A stretch of DNA of 64,000 nucleotides from assembly GCF_019656655.1 (NCBI RefSeq), contig NZ_BPMV01000001.1, positions 2,108,001 to 2,172,000 on the forward strand, given 5' to 3'. The notes under the pieces are model-generated. The model was not told the origin of the DNA. It searched no databases and was given only the letters and a program-made list of their open reading frames with translations. The translations under genes and the position numbers were made by a program. This document shows, piece after piece, positions 47,569 to 55,868 of the stretch (the first letter of the stretch is position 1; every line of letters begins with the position of its first letter). Source of the stretch: Tsukamurella sp. TY48 (GTDB lineage: Bacteria; Actinomycetota; Actinomycetes; Mycobacteriales; Mycobacteriaceae).

Positions 47569-48687
47569 TCAGTCGGTGGAACCGGAGGGTGCGTCGGCAG
47601 GCGGTTCGACCCCGGAAGCAGCGGTGGTCGCATCGGGCGAGTCGCCCCTCGCCTCCTTCGTCGCACCGCCGGTGCCGGCCCCCGCTTCGGGCAGCTCGGT
47701 GCTGGAGGAAGCGGCACCGTCCAGCTGCGTCGTGGGAGCGGCCGGCCCCTTCGGGGTCTCCGCCGGGGTGGCGTCGACGGTGGCCGGTGCGCTGACGCCG
47801 TCGTTCGCGGTGGAGACCGCTTCGATCTGGTCGCTCGCCGACGTCGACGTGGCGACGGGTTCCCGGACCGCCGGGATCGGCGCCACGCCATCCGGCGCGG
47901 GGATGGGATCAGACTGCGGAACAACGGAGGCGGGTGGCGGGAACGACGCCTCCAGCGACTTCCCGAACGCACCGACGGCCGCAATGAGATTGGACACCGT
48001 ACGACCCGAACCGAAGATCCCGTCGAGTGCGAACTCGCCGACTTTGTACGCGCCGCCGTTCAGCACGTCCATCACGCCCAGGATGTTCCCGTTCCGCAGG
48101 TACGGCGCGGCGTCCTGCGCGGTCTGCAGAAGAATCCGGGGCACCCCGACGACGGTCGCCACGAGATTCGAGTTCGCCAGGCGCAGATACGTGTACGCCT
48201 CGGCGAAGGCCACCCCCACCGGGCCGATCCGCGGGACGAACCGATCGACCGCATCGGCACCGAAACTACTGAAAGCGATCCGGTAGCTGTCGGCGAAGTT
48301 CACCGCCCACGTGTACGCGGCCGCAGCATCGCCGGCGTCCAGGGCGGTGCGCATGCGTTCCACGGTGCCGTTGAATCCGGGCGTGTGGTCGGGGAAGAGG
48401 CTCCCGCCCTCCCAGAGGAACGTGGCATTGCGCCGCATGCTTTCGAGCATGCCGCGGAGCCACGTCACATCGTCGATGTCGGTGGGCGGAGGCAGGGGTC
48501 GGCGGCCGGACGCCGCGCTCAGAGCGGCCGTCGTGCCCGTCAGCTGCGCCGTCGTCGTCACGGCCGACGGAGCGAAGGAACGCTCGGCGGCCTGCGCCGC
48601 CGGTGCCAGTGCGACCGAGGCCGCGACGGCGAGCGCGGCGCCCGCGCGCAGCGGTGCCCGGAGTCCAGTGGAGCGGCGGCGAGACAT
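47569..48687 (-). CDS. Secreted protein of unknown function with low-complexity tail
   Basis: A 372-residue protein with a signal peptide (RRRSTGLRAPLRAGAALAVAASVALAPAAQAA). The mature part to about residue 250 looks helical (WLRGMLESMRRNATFLWEGG, TYLRLANSNLVATVVGVPRILL). The last 120 residues are Pro/Ala/Ser/Thr-rich with no structure expected, perhaps spanning the cell wall. The frame upstream to 48771 has no support. No family recognised. It converges with the Fur gene and is divergent from ohr. Confidence 0.7.
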   Translation of the reverse strand: MSRRRSTGLRAPLRAGAALAVAASVALAPAAQAAERSFAPSAVTTTAQLTGTTAALSAASGRRPLPPPTDIDDVTWLRGMLESMRRNATFLWEGGSLFPDHTPGFNGTVERMRTALDAGDAAAAYTWAVNFADSYRIAFSSFGADAVDRFVPRIGPVGVAFAEAYTYLRLANSNLVATVVGVPRILLQTAQDAAPYLRNGNILGVMDVLNGGAYKVGEFALDGIFGSGRTVSNLIAAVGAFGKSLEASFPPPASVVPQSDPIPAPDGVAPIPAVREPVATSTSASDQIEAVSTANDGVSAPATVDATPAETPKGPAAPTTQLDGAASSSTELPEAGAGTGGATKEARGDSPDATTAASGVEPPADAPSGSTD

Positions 48688-48889
48688 GCAGTACCTACCT
48701 GTCAGTCGGAGCGTTCGATGGCGGCGAGGCCAGTGAGCGCGCTGATGATATTGCAAACCACGACGACGCACACCGGGATCGTCGCGTCCTCATTCGCCCG
48801 GACTGGACCGATGCGATGCGAGTACTGTCGCGAATGGACCGCCGGACCCGGCGGAATCGTCGCTGCAGAGAGCTAAGGAACCCCCGCAC

Positions 48890-49315
48890 ATGAGCCTGAA
48901 ACTGCTGTTCAGCACCTCCTCGACCGCGACCGGCGGTGGCCGCGACGGTCACGTGAAGTCGGACTCGGGTCGGCTGGACCTCGACACCCGCCCGCCCGCC
49001 GAGCTCGGCGGCAACGGCGAGGGGACGAACCCGGAGGAGCTGTTCTCGGCCGGCTACGCAGCCTGCTTCCTGGGCGCCGTGCACGCGGTCGCGCGCGCCG
49101 AGCACGCCACCGTGCCCGACGACGCCTCGGTTTCGGTGAAGGTCGGCTTCGGCAAGACCGAGCACGGCTTCGGCATCAACGCCGCGATCACCGCATCGCT
49201 GCCCGGCCTGGACCAGTCCGCCGCCGAGGACCTGGTGGCCAAGGCGCACAAGCTGTGCCCGTACTCCAACGCCACCCGCGGCAACATCGACGTGGATCTC
49301 ACCACGCAGGTCTAA
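48890..49315 (+). CDS. ohr: Organic hydroperoxide resistance protein (Ohr/OsmC)
   Basis: A 141-residue thiol peroxidase. The two reactive Cys are in AGYAACFLGAVHA and KLCPYSNATRGN, the standard Ohr spacing, with Arg near the N-terminus. It reduces organic and lipid hydroperoxides. AAGGAA lies about 8 bp before the ATG. No OhrR gene adjoins it. The 3' end may overlap the CrcB gene, so the two could be co-translated. Confidence 0.92.
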   Translation: MSLKLLFSTSSTATGGGRDGHVKSDSGRLDLDTRPPAELGGNGEGTNPEELFSAGYAACFLGAVHAVARAEHATVPDDASVSVKVGFGKTEHGFGINAAITASLPGLDQSAAEDLVAKAHKLCPYSNATRGNIDVDLTTQV

Positions 49316-49692
49316 GGATTCACCCGAATCTCCGGCCCGCCGCCCTGGGGCTCGTCTTCCTCGGCGGCGCGGCCGGCACATTCGTGCGGGCCGAGGTGGG
49401 GCACTGGCTGCCCCACAGTCCGTTCTCCTGGGCCACCTTCGCCGTCAACATGGCGGGGGCCTTCCTCCTGGGCGCGCTCACCGAGGCGCTGGCGCAGCGA
49501 CCCGACGATGAGCGGTACCGCCGCTACCGGCTGCTGCTCGGCACCGGATTCTGCGGCGGCCTCACCACCTACAGCGCCTTCGCGCTGGACATCCACGACG
49601 CGGCGCCCGCGATGGGCGCGCTGTACGCCGGGTCGACGATCCTGCTCGGCCTCGTCGCGGCCTTCGCCGGGGCGGCGGTGGTCCGACGATGA
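49255..49692 (+). CDS. crcB: Fluoride exporter CrcB/Fluc, first subunit
   Basis: The conserved part starts near 49340 (LGLVFLGGAAGTFVRAEVGHWLP) and has four membrane segments with TGFCGGLTTYSAFALD, the Fluc signature with the TTYS polar track. No ATG, GTG or TTG lies between the ohr stop and that point in this frame; the nearest is GTG 49255, inside ohr, giving an unusually basic N-terminus. Translation may instead begin at a weak start by coupling to the ohr stop. The second subunit gene follows with a 4-base overlap, forming a heterodimer pair. Confidence 0.82.
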   Translation: MPVLQRHPRQHRRGSHHAGLRIHPNLRPAALGLVFLGGAAGTFVRAEVGHWLPHSPFSWATFAVNMAGAFLLGALTEALAQRPDDERYRRYRLLLGTGFCGGLTTYSAFALDIHDAAPAMGALYAGSTILLGLVAAFAGAAVVRR

Positions 49693-50045
49693 CGATGCTG
49701 TTGATCTGCCTGGGCGGCGGGCTCGGCGCCGTGCTCCGATTCCTCGTGGACACCGTCCTGCGGTCGAGGATGTCCGTGTGGTCGACCGCCGTGATCAATG
49801 CGACCGGCTCGTTCCTCCTGGGCCTGTTCGCGGGTCTCGCGGCCCACCAGAGCCTCGGCGCGAGTGCGCTCGCCGTGCTCGGCACCGGGGTGTGCGGCGG
49901 ATACACCACCTTCAGCACGGCCACCGTCGAGACCCTGAATCTGCTGCGGGACCGCCGGTACCGCGACGGTGCCGCCTACGGTCTCGGCACGCTCGGCGTC
50001 AGCGTGGTCGCGGTGTGGGGCGGCTACGCCCTCGGCGCGCTATGA
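49689..50045 (+). CDS. crcB: Fluoride exporter CrcB/Fluc, second subunit
   Basis: A 118-residue membrane protein with four helices and the signature GTGVCGGYTTFSTATVETLNLL. Start MTMLLICLGGGLGAVLRFL is the normal CrcB N-terminus, overlapping the first subunit (ATGA). Paired CrcB proteins form dual-topology heterodimers that expel fluoride. No fluoride riboswitch was recognised upstream. Confidence 0.93.
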   Translation: MTMLLICLGGGLGAVLRFLVDTVLRSRMSVWSTAVINATGSFLLGLFAGLAAHQSLGASALAVLGTGVCGGYTTFSTATVETLNLLRDRRYRDGAAYGLGTLGVSVVAVWGGYALGAL

Positions 50046-50543
50046 CGAGGAGCTGCGGGCCAGCGCGTACCGGTACGCGCTGCGGGTGAGGATCAGCGAG
50101 GCCAGGAGCAGGAACATCACGATCACCCCGCCCCACATCGGAAGCCCGTCCAAGGGCTGGCCGTTGTGGTTCACGCCGTACTGGCTCACCGGATCGGTGT
50201 ACTCGCGGGGGATGCCCAGCAGTACCTCGGCGGCCACGATGATGAAACCGATGAACGTGACGGCGGCGTAGGCCAGACCGGCCCAGCGCACACCGAACAG
50301 TGCGAACAGCCCGGTGAGTGCCATCAGCGCGCACACCACCAGCCCGGCGATCGCCAGGACCATCACCGTGATGGTGCGCATCCCCAGCGGGGACGACGGG
50401 AAGTTCCCCGGGTAGCCCTGAGTGCCGAGCAGCGCCGATGTCTGGACGATCGCGAAGACGTCCAGCGCGATCGCGCCCGCGCCTGCCGCCAGCGACACCA
50501 GCACCCAGAGCCAGACCGCGCCTCCCCGGCGCACGGACGCCAC
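50040..50543 (-). CDS. Four-TM membrane protein of unknown function
   Basis: A 167-residue protein with four hydrophobic segments (start VWLWVLVSLAAGAGAIALDVFAI; last VIVMFLLLASLILT). A polar outer loop between TM3 and TM4 reads PREYTDPVSQYGVNHNGQPLDGLP. The GTG at 50543 is two bases after the YqeY gene stop on the same strand, so the two form an operon. It overlaps the converging crcB by 6 bp. Family not recognised. Confidence 0.65.
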   Translation of the reverse strand: MASVRRGGAVWLWVLVSLAAGAGAIALDVFAIVQTSALLGTQGYPGNFPSSPLGMRTITVMVLAIAGLVVCALMALTGLFALFGVRWAGLAYAAVTFIGFIIVAAEVLLGIPREYTDPVSQYGVNHNGQPLDGLPMWGGVIVMFLLLASLILTRSAYRYALARSSSS

Positions 50544-50545
50544 CG

Positions 50546-51010
50546 TCAGGCCAGCCGGGCCTTGACGGCGGCGGAGAGCCGCTTACCGTCGGCGGCGCCG
50601 GCGGCCTTCGCGTTGGCGATCTTCATGATCTGGCCCATGTTGCGCACCGTCGGGTCTGCGCCCAGATCGGCCTTGACCTGCGCGACCGCATCGTCGACGA
50701 GGCTGTTCAGCTCGTCCTCGGAGAGCTGCTTGGGCAGATAGCGCGACATCACCTCGGCCTCGGCGCGCTCCTTCTCCGCCAGCTCGTCGCGACCGTTCGC
50801 GGCGAAGATCTCCGCGGCCTCGCCGCGCTTCTTCACCTCGCGGGCCACCACCTTGAGGAACTCCTCATCGGTGAGCGCGTGCGCCGTCCCGGAGGTCTCC
50901 TCGTTCTGGATCGCCGACAGCAGCATGCGCAGCGTGCCGGTGACCAGGGTGTCCTTGGCCTTCATCGCGGTTTTGAGGTCGTCGCGGATCGCGGCCTTCA
51001 CTTCAGACAT
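50546..51010 (-). CDS. GatB/YqeY domain protein
   Basis: A 154-residue protein of the YqeY family, related to the tail of GatB that holds tRNA in the amidotransferase. Marks are LKTAMKAKDTLVTGTLRMLLSAIQN, MSRYLPKQLSEDEL and RNMGQIMKIANAKAAGAADGKRLSAAVKARL. Free-standing YqeY may help tRNA-dependent amidation but its role is not settled. Divergent from the phosphoesterase gene with 53 bp between starts. Confidence 0.88.
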   Translation of the reverse strand: MSEVKAAIRDDLKTAMKAKDTLVTGTLRMLLSAIQNEETSGTAHALTDEEFLKVVAREVKKRGEAAEIFAANGRDELAEKERAEAEVMSRYLPKQLSEDELNSLVDDAVAQVKADLGADPTVRNMGQIMKIANAKAAGAADGKRLSAAVKARLA

Positions 51011-51063
51011 GCTTTACAAGTTACGCGGTGCGCGCGGGCGGGGCACGGACGTATCCTGGCGGA

Positions 51064-52017
51064 ATGGCAGTCAATCCCTCATTGGTCCGCGCAGGAGCGT
51101 CGCTGGTCGGCGCCGGTCTCGCCGGTGCCGCCTACGCGGGCGTGTACGAACGCAACGCGTTCACGCTGCGCGAGCACACGCTGCCGATCCTTCCGCCGGG
51201 CACGCCCACGCTGCGGCTGCTGCACATCTCCGATCTGCACATGACGCCCGGCCAGCGGCTCAAGCAGGGCTGGGTGCACGAGCTCGCGGCCCTCGAACCC
51301 GATCTCGTGGTGAACACGGGCGATAACCTGTCGCACCCGCGGGCGGTGCCGTCGGTGGTGCAGGCCCTCGATCCGCTGCTCGCGCGGCCGGGCCTGTTCG
51401 TCTTCGGTTCCAACGACTACTTCGGCCCCACCCCGAAGAACCCCGCCAAGTACTTCAACAAGAATCACGAGCGCCAGCACGGCGAGCCCCTGCCCTGGCA
51501 GGACCTGCGGGCCGCGTTCTCCGAGCGGGGCTGGCTGGACGCCACCCACACCAAGCGCCGGCTGGAGGCCGGTGGGGTGACGATCGCCGTTGCGGGCGTG
51601 GACGATCCGCACATCGACCGGGACCGGTACGAGACCGTGGCCGGGCGGGCCGACGAGTCCGTCGACCTGCGTCTCGCGCTCACGCATTCGCCCGAGCCCC
51701 GCGTGCTCGACCGGTTCGCGAGCGACGGCTACGACCTGGCGCTGGCCGGGCACACGCACGGCGGGCAGTTGTGCCTGCCGGTGGTGGGCGCGCTGGTGAC
51801 CAACTGCGGCCTGGATCGCTCGCGGGTCAAGGGTGCCTCCGCGTGGGGTGCGCACATGAAGCTGCATGTGAGTGCTGGGCTCGGCACCTCGCCGTGGGCG
51901 CCGTTCCGCACCTTCTGCCGTCCCGAGGCCTCACTGCTCACCCTCGTCGGCGCCCCCGTGCGCGATCGGGAAGTGGAGTTGGGCCCCGTGATCGCCCCGG
52001 AGGCCGTTCAGGCCTGA
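51064..52017 (+). CDS. Membrane-anchored metallophosphoesterase
   Basis: A 317-residue YkuE-like phosphoesterase. The metal motifs are complete: HISDLHM, VNTGDN, GSNDYF (normally GNHD/GNxD), THSPEP and AGHTHGGQL. An N-terminal Ala/Gly hydrophobic helix probably anchors or exports it. In related actinobacteria this gene lies beside ponA; here the upstream divergent gene is YqeY. The start ATG at 51064 lacks a strong Shine-Dalgarno. Confidence 0.88.
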   Translation: MAVNPSLVRAGASLVGAGLAGAAYAGVYERNAFTLREHTLPILPPGTPTLRLLHISDLHMTPGQRLKQGWVHELAALEPDLVVNTGDNLSHPRAVPSVVQALDPLLARPGLFVFGSNDYFGPTPKNPAKYFNKNHERQHGEPLPWQDLRAAFSERGWLDATHTKRRLEAGGVTIAVAGVDDPHIDRDRYETVAGRADESVDLRLALTHSPEPRVLDRFASDGYDLALAGHTHGGQLCLPVVGALVTNCGLDRSRVKGASAWGAHMKLHVSAGLGTSPWAPFRTFCRPEASLLTLVGAPVRDREVELGPVIAPEAVQA

Positions 52018-52072
52018 CCTGCGGATTTCGACTCCGACGGTGCCTGTAGTAATCTATTGCAGGTTGTCACCA

Positions 52073-52146
<74 letters not shown>

Positions 52147-52167
52147 CTCGTTGGTTGAGACGACAGC

Positions 52168-52205
52168 AGGGCCCCTGATCAGTGGAAACACTGGCCAGGG
52201 GCCCT
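52168..52205. terminator. Strong two-step hairpin after tRNA-Pro
   Basis: Outer 10-bp stem (52168-52177 / 52196-52205) and inner CAGTG/CACTG stem with a GAAA loop. It lies 22 bp after the tRNA and ends its transcript; it can also stop the integrase mRNA coming from the right. Confidence 0.85.
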
Positions 52206-52287
52206 ACTCGTTGTCGGGTGAGTAGATCGGGCTCGTGGCCGCCGGTACGCAGCGGGTACGCAGGCGTATCAGTTCTCCCCAGCCGTA

Positions 52288-53502
52288 TCAGCCAATACGA
52301 GAGGCCAACGCGGCGGTGCGTGCGGCATCGAGAGCGCCCGACACCGAAGCCAAGTCACTGCCGAACAGATCCGCGTAGGTATCCAGCGTGAGCGCAGCCG
52401 ACTCGTGCCCAAGCATCCGCTGCACGACGAGGACATTCGCTCCTGCTGAGACTGCCAGCGACGCTGCTGTGTGCCGCAGGTCGTGGGGTGTGACTTGCGG
52501 GAAGTCCGAGGTCATTGTCTGCCCGGCCTTCTGCTCCAAGGACCGCTGCTTGTCGGTTGCAACAGTTGCAGCCTCCAGAGCTGTCGCCCATGCGCGACCG
52601 CGCCACGTGTTCAGCCGGAGACGGCCCCCCTCGGGGGCGGTGAAGACCAGATCGTCGCGCTTCTTGCCGACCATCAACTCGGATAGCTCAGCCAGCAGGA
52701 ACCCGGGGACCGAGACTGTGCGCTTCTCCCAATCCTTCGGAGGTCCGATCACGAGCTTTCCTCGCACCTCTGCCGCAGCCTCGTTGACATGAACCTGGCG
52801 TCGGAGCATGTCGAAGCTGCCGACCGTAGTGGCGGTCGCCTCCCCGAATCGCAGTCCGGAATACGCCAAGAACCGTGCCAACGTCTGATCGGAAGGTCGC
52901 GCGAAGCTCCCGGCGAGAACCTCGACCTGGTGATGATCGAGGTACGCGCGTTGGGTGTGCTGCCGCTTCGGGCCCTTCACTCTGTCGAGCGGATTCACCG
53001 CGATCAACTTGTCGTCGACGGCCATCGCGCAGATCATCCGAAGCAGTCCCAGCGCAGCTTCGATGCTCGCCGCACCGACCTTGCGCTCCACCATGTTGGT
53101 TACCCAGGTTCGCGCCTTGCTGGTGGTTATGTCGCTGATCCTCTTTTCCGCCCACTGATCACGGACCCGAGCGCTCCACGCACTCTCCCGGGCGGCGCGT
53201 GTGTTTTCAGTCAGATGTCCCCACTGGCCGCGGAACTGCTCATACAGAACACCCACGGTGACGTTCCCGGCACCCGGTGCGACGTGAGTGCCGGTGCCAA
53301 TGGCAGTCACCTGGGCATCGATCCACGCCTTCGCTGGCGGCTTCGTCGCGAAGGACTTGGTGAACTCCCGCCCCTCGGCATCTACGTACCGTGCACGCCA
53401 CCGCTTGCCCCTACCGTCGCGCTTCGACGGTGTGCCGTCCGACTTGCGCCACAGGTCCTCCACGCCACTGCGTCGGTTACGGTGCTGCCTAATCCTCGTC
53501 AA
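52288..53502 (-). CDS. Tyrosine recombinase, phage-type integrase
   Basis: A 404-residue integrase. An N-terminal arm-binding part (RWRARYVDAEGREFTKSF) is followed by a core-binding domain and the catalytic domain with SGLRFGE (Arg), HDLRHTAAS (His-x-x-Arg) and LGHESAALTLDTYADLF (nucleophile Tyr). This is the full active set. TTG at 53502 is the start, overlapping the repressor stop by 14 bp, so int is co-transcribed with it. It points at tRNA-Pro, its probable target. Confidence 0.93.
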   Translation of the reverse strand: MTRIRQHRNRRSGVEDLWRKSDGTPSKRDGRGKRWRARYVDAEGREFTKSFATKPPAKAWIDAQVTAIGTGTHVAPGAGNVTVGVLYEQFRGQWGHLTENTRAARESAWSARVRDQWAEKRISDITTSKARTWVTNMVERKVGAASIEAALGLLRMICAMAVDDKLIAVNPLDRVKGPKRQHTQRAYLDHHQVEVLAGSFARPSDQTLARFLAYSGLRFGEATATTVGSFDMLRRQVHVNEAAAEVRGKLVIGPPKDWEKRTVSVPGFLLAELSELMVGKKRDDLVFTAPEGGRLRLNTWRGRAWATALEAATVATDKQRSLEQKAGQTMTSDFPQVTPHDLRHTAASLAVSAGANVLVVQRMLGHESAALTLDTYADLFGSDLASVSGALDAARTAALASRIG

Positions 53503-54010
53503 GGGCGTCTACACCTCCATCCGGAATGATGGCCGCGACCTGGACGCTGTCGAATAGCCGCTGGAACAGCGCAGGAAGAGTGTTCGCGGCATCGGCGGTC
53601 ATCCCTACGCTGAAAGGTTCCACGGGTAGGGCGTCGATGGCCTCATTGAGGGATCCAATGCCCCGCTCCGTTGCTCCCACCGGGTCTGATTGGAGCGCTA
53701 GGTCCAAAGACGTGATCGCGACGGCCAGGCTCGCGAGCTCCGCCGCCGCCGACGACGTGGCAGCACGGGCCTGATGGTCGGCGTTGGCGAAGCCTGGTAC
53801 CGCAGAATCTGCTAGCAGCCTCTCGGCGCTTACACCTAGAGCTTCCGCCAGCGCGACGAGTTCCGTTGCGCGGCACGGTCGGGTCCCGGCCTCGATACGC
53901 CCCACAATGGACTGATTCAAGCCCACGACCTGTGCCAACCTCTCTTGACTCATGTCCTTAGCTTCCCGGCGCGTCCGCAACTCCCGACCGAGATTCTTGT
54001 CGTTGATCAT
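53489..54010 (-). CDS. XRE-family repressor
   Basis: A 173-residue DNA-binding protein. The HTH covers about 8-62 (LGRELRTRREAKDMSQERLAQVVGLNQSIVGRIEAGTRPCRATELVALAEALGV). The rest is helical and may allow dimerisation. It is divergent from the excisionase-like gene and lies before the integrase, so it should be the lysogeny or immunity regulator of the element. The ATG at 54010 is preferred; upstream codons are in the shared control region. Confidence 0.85.
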   Translation of the reverse strand: MINDKNLGRELRTRREAKDMSQERLAQVVGLNQSIVGRIEAGTRPCRATELVALAEALGVSAERLLADSAVPGFANADHQARAATSSAAAELASLAVAITSLDLALQSDPVGATERGIGSLNEAIDALPVEPFSVGMTADAANTLPALFQRLFDSVQVAAIIPDGGVDALDED

Positions 54011-54035
54011 GGTGCTGACAGTAGCAGCTAAGGCT

Positions 54036-54062
54036 AATACGGACGGAATACGCCAATACGGA
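54036..54062. promoter_or_regulatory. Operator cluster with repeated AATACG
   Basis: AATACG occurs at 54036, 54047 and 54055; the first and last share AATACGGA. They lie between the divergent repressor and excisionase-like genes, 26 bp from the repressor start, and probably bind the XRE protein. The wider 54011-54135 region also holds both promoters. Confidence 0.45.
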
Positions 54063-54135
54063 TTGCACGGACGGTGCCGCAGCGCTAGTCTAAAACAGAC
54101 GAACAACGCTGATACGTACTGATGGAGGTGAAGAT

Positions 54136-54357
54136 ATGGATCAGGAACCGAAGGGTGACCTCACCCCCGCCGAGGTCTACAGGGACACCGGGATTCCGGT
54201 GAAGACCCTCGCCTACTGGCGGTCGATCAACCACGGCCCGCCCAGCGTCAAGTACAGCCCGCGTGCTGTTCGCTACCCGCGCGCCGACTACGAGGCGTGG
54301 AAGGCAGAGGTGCGCGCGGAGACGCTGCGTGGCAACGGTGTTGTCCTTGCCAGCTAA
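54136..54357 (+). CDS. Excisionase-like small HTH protein
   Basis: A 73-residue protein with a winged-helix/MerR-like fold: LTPAEVYRDTGIPVKTLAYWRSINHGPPSVKYSPRAVRYPRADYEAWKAEV. The arrangement HTH, Tyr-Trp-Arg, Gly-Pro-Pro, then Val-Arg-Tyr is that of AlpA/Xis proteins. GGAGG lies 7 bp before the ATG. Divergent from the repressor, as expected for the early gene of an integrative element. It may direct excision or activate other genes. Confidence 0.75.
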   Translation: MDQEPKGDLTPAEVYRDTGIPVKTLAYWRSINHGPPSVKYSPRAVRYPRADYEAWKAEVRAETLRGNGVVLAS

Positions 54358-54416
54358 CTGCCTGACCAGCGCCAATCAGCATCGACAGCCCCTCATGAGG
54401 AACCGCGGAGAGCGGG

Positions 54417-54440
54417 CCGGGTTCGACTCCCGGAGGGGCA
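54417..54440 (+). other. tRNA-like T arm
   Basis: CCGGG TTCGACT CCCGG makes a perfect T arm, followed by AGGGGCA as an acceptor 3' strand, with AGCCCCT about 50 bases upstream. The interval is too short for a whole tRNA and no anticodon arm is visible. It may be a remnant or a mimic. Confidence 0.35.
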
Positions 54441-54526
54441 CGTGGACGGGGTGAACACCCCCGGAAACCAGCAGATCCCCGTGCTCCAGAGGAACACGGG
54501 GACCGACAAACAAAGGATACCCCGAC

Positions 54527-55078
54527 ATGAGCAACCTCACCGACCTCCTCGACGAGGTCCAGGACACGAGCACGAACGCCGAGCTGGACACGCTGGCCGA
54601 CCAGGCCCTCGCCGGATCCCCCGATGTCGACCGCGACGAGATCGTCGAGCAGTTCCGGGTGCGGCGCGCGGAACTCCGCGGCGGCGACAGCGACACCGAG
54701 TTCTACATCGACCTCGGCCACCGCCCCCTCGCCGACGAGTTCCTCGGGAACGACCCGGCTCTCCGGGCGTGGCTCTCGAACCTCGAAGCCGCCGCGCAGG
54801 GCAACGGGCCGGGAGCCCAGGCCGCACGCGACCGGCTGGCCCAGTTCGAGGCCGACTGGGACACTGCGCTCACCGCCGCCGCCCAGGCCGCGGGTGCCCG
54901 GTACGGCGTGACCGTCTTCACTGGCGAGGCCCACGACGTGCTGCGGGAGGCGGACATCCCGCCCGGCAGCTCCTGGTACCAGCAGCTGGACAACGAGGGC
55001 ATCTACTCGGTCGTCGAGGAGATCACGATCAACCCCGTGCTCGATTCCGTCCGCGGGTGGACCTGGAAGGTCGCCTGA
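54527..55078 (+). CDS. Element protein of unknown function
   Basis: A 183-residue acidic protein without TM helices or known motifs. The N-terminal 50 residues are Asp/Glu-rich and helical (MSNLTDLLDEVQD...), followed by a mostly helical middle and a C-terminal segment GIYSVVEEITINPVLDSVRGWTWKVA. It overlaps the HExxH protein gene by one base (TGATG), so the two products are made together and may interact. Confidence 0.65.
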   Translation: MSNLTDLLDEVQDTSTNAELDTLADQALAGSPDVDRDEIVEQFRVRRAELRGGDSDTEFYIDLGHRPLADEFLGNDPALRAWLSNLEAAAQGNGPGAQAARDRLAQFEADWDTALTAAAQAAGARYGVTVFTGEAHDVLREADIPPGSSWYQQLDNEGIYSVVEEITINPVLDSVRGWTWKVA

Positions 55079-55761
55079 TGGGCATCGGAAAGAGCGTGTC
55101 GCACCGCGCCGCCGAGACGGACGACACCCACGCTGACCAGCTGGACCTGGCCGCCCACCACGAGGCCGGTCACGCGATGGCCGCGGTGATGCGCGGCGGT
55201 TCCAGCCTTCGCGCCGCCAGCATCGACCTGGACCGTCCGGGTCACGGCCTCACACGCTTCCGTTCGGCCCAGTGGGACTTCGGGTTCATCGCGTACGCCG
55301 GCCCCTGGGCCGAGGCCAGGTTCAAGTGGGGCGACCGGCCTCTCGACGAGCGCGACGAGGACGACTGCGAGTTCTCCGGCTACGTCGTCGGCGTGCTCGT
55401 GAACCAGCCGGACGACGCCACTGCCTGGCGCTCGTGGCTGCACGCCCCGGAACAGGAGAGCCTCCGCAAGGCGCTGGCGGACCAGGGCATGACGTTCGCG
55501 CCGGAGGTCGGCTGGGAACGGGACCTGGAGGCCGTGTGGACCCAGATCCAGGCCCTCGCCACGAGGATCCACGCTCGCGAGTTGGTCACCGACAGGGAAG
55601 TCCGCGCGCTGTACCACGAGACCCTGCCCCGCGACGGTTGGGCGGGGGACGCTGAGTTGAATGCCGTCATCGAGAAGTACGCAGATCGCTCCTATCGCGA
55701 GCACACCCAAGCCCTACAGGACCTGTGGGCGCGTCGGAAGCTGGAGCGGATGACGCGTTGA
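55078..55761 (+). CDS. HExxH protein resembling the FtsH/M41 peptidase core
   Basis: A 227-residue soluble protein. Residues 26-40 read LAAHHEAGHAMAAVM, the zinc-peptidase pattern of M41 and related gluzincin-like folds, followed by an AASIDL strand and a GFIAYAGPWAEARFKWG segment similar to the Gly-Ala region in M41 (the third ligand Asp/Glu could be in DERDEDDCEF). No AAA domain is present. Similar stand-alone proteins occur in phages and plasmids. Protease activity is inferred only. Confidence 0.65.
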   Translation: MGIGKSVSHRAAETDDTHADQLDLAAHHEAGHAMAAVMRGGSSLRAASIDLDRPGHGLTRFRSAQWDFGFIAYAGPWAEARFKWGDRPLDERDEDDCEFSGYVVGVLVNQPDDATAWRSWLHAPEQESLRKALADQGMTFAPEVGWERDLEAVWTQIQALATRIHARELVTDREVRALYHETLPRDGWAGDAELNAVIEKYADRSYREHTQALQDLWARRKLERMTR

Positions 55762-55787
55762 CCGCGAGGACAACTTGGCCCAGAAAC

Positions 55788-55819
55788 GCGAAAGCCCCCG
55801 GTGGTGCGGGGGAGTTCGC
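55788..55819 (+). terminator. Terminator after the HExxH gene
   Basis: GCGAA/TTCGC and CCCCC/GGGGG stems, separated by AG/AG mismatches, form one hairpin with a GGTGGTGC loop 27 bp after the stop codon. Confidence 0.65.
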
Positions 55820-55868
55820 TTCAACGTCTTGATCCGTATTCCATGCCAGGAAGGGGACCGACACTCCC

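Noticed and set aside
49200-49340. Fluoride riboswitch before crcB
   Set aside because: The region is coding for ohr and no crcB-motif pseudoknot sequence could be seen.
54383-54440. A complete tRNA gene
   Set aside because: Only a T arm and part of an acceptor stem are present; D and anticodon arms are missing.
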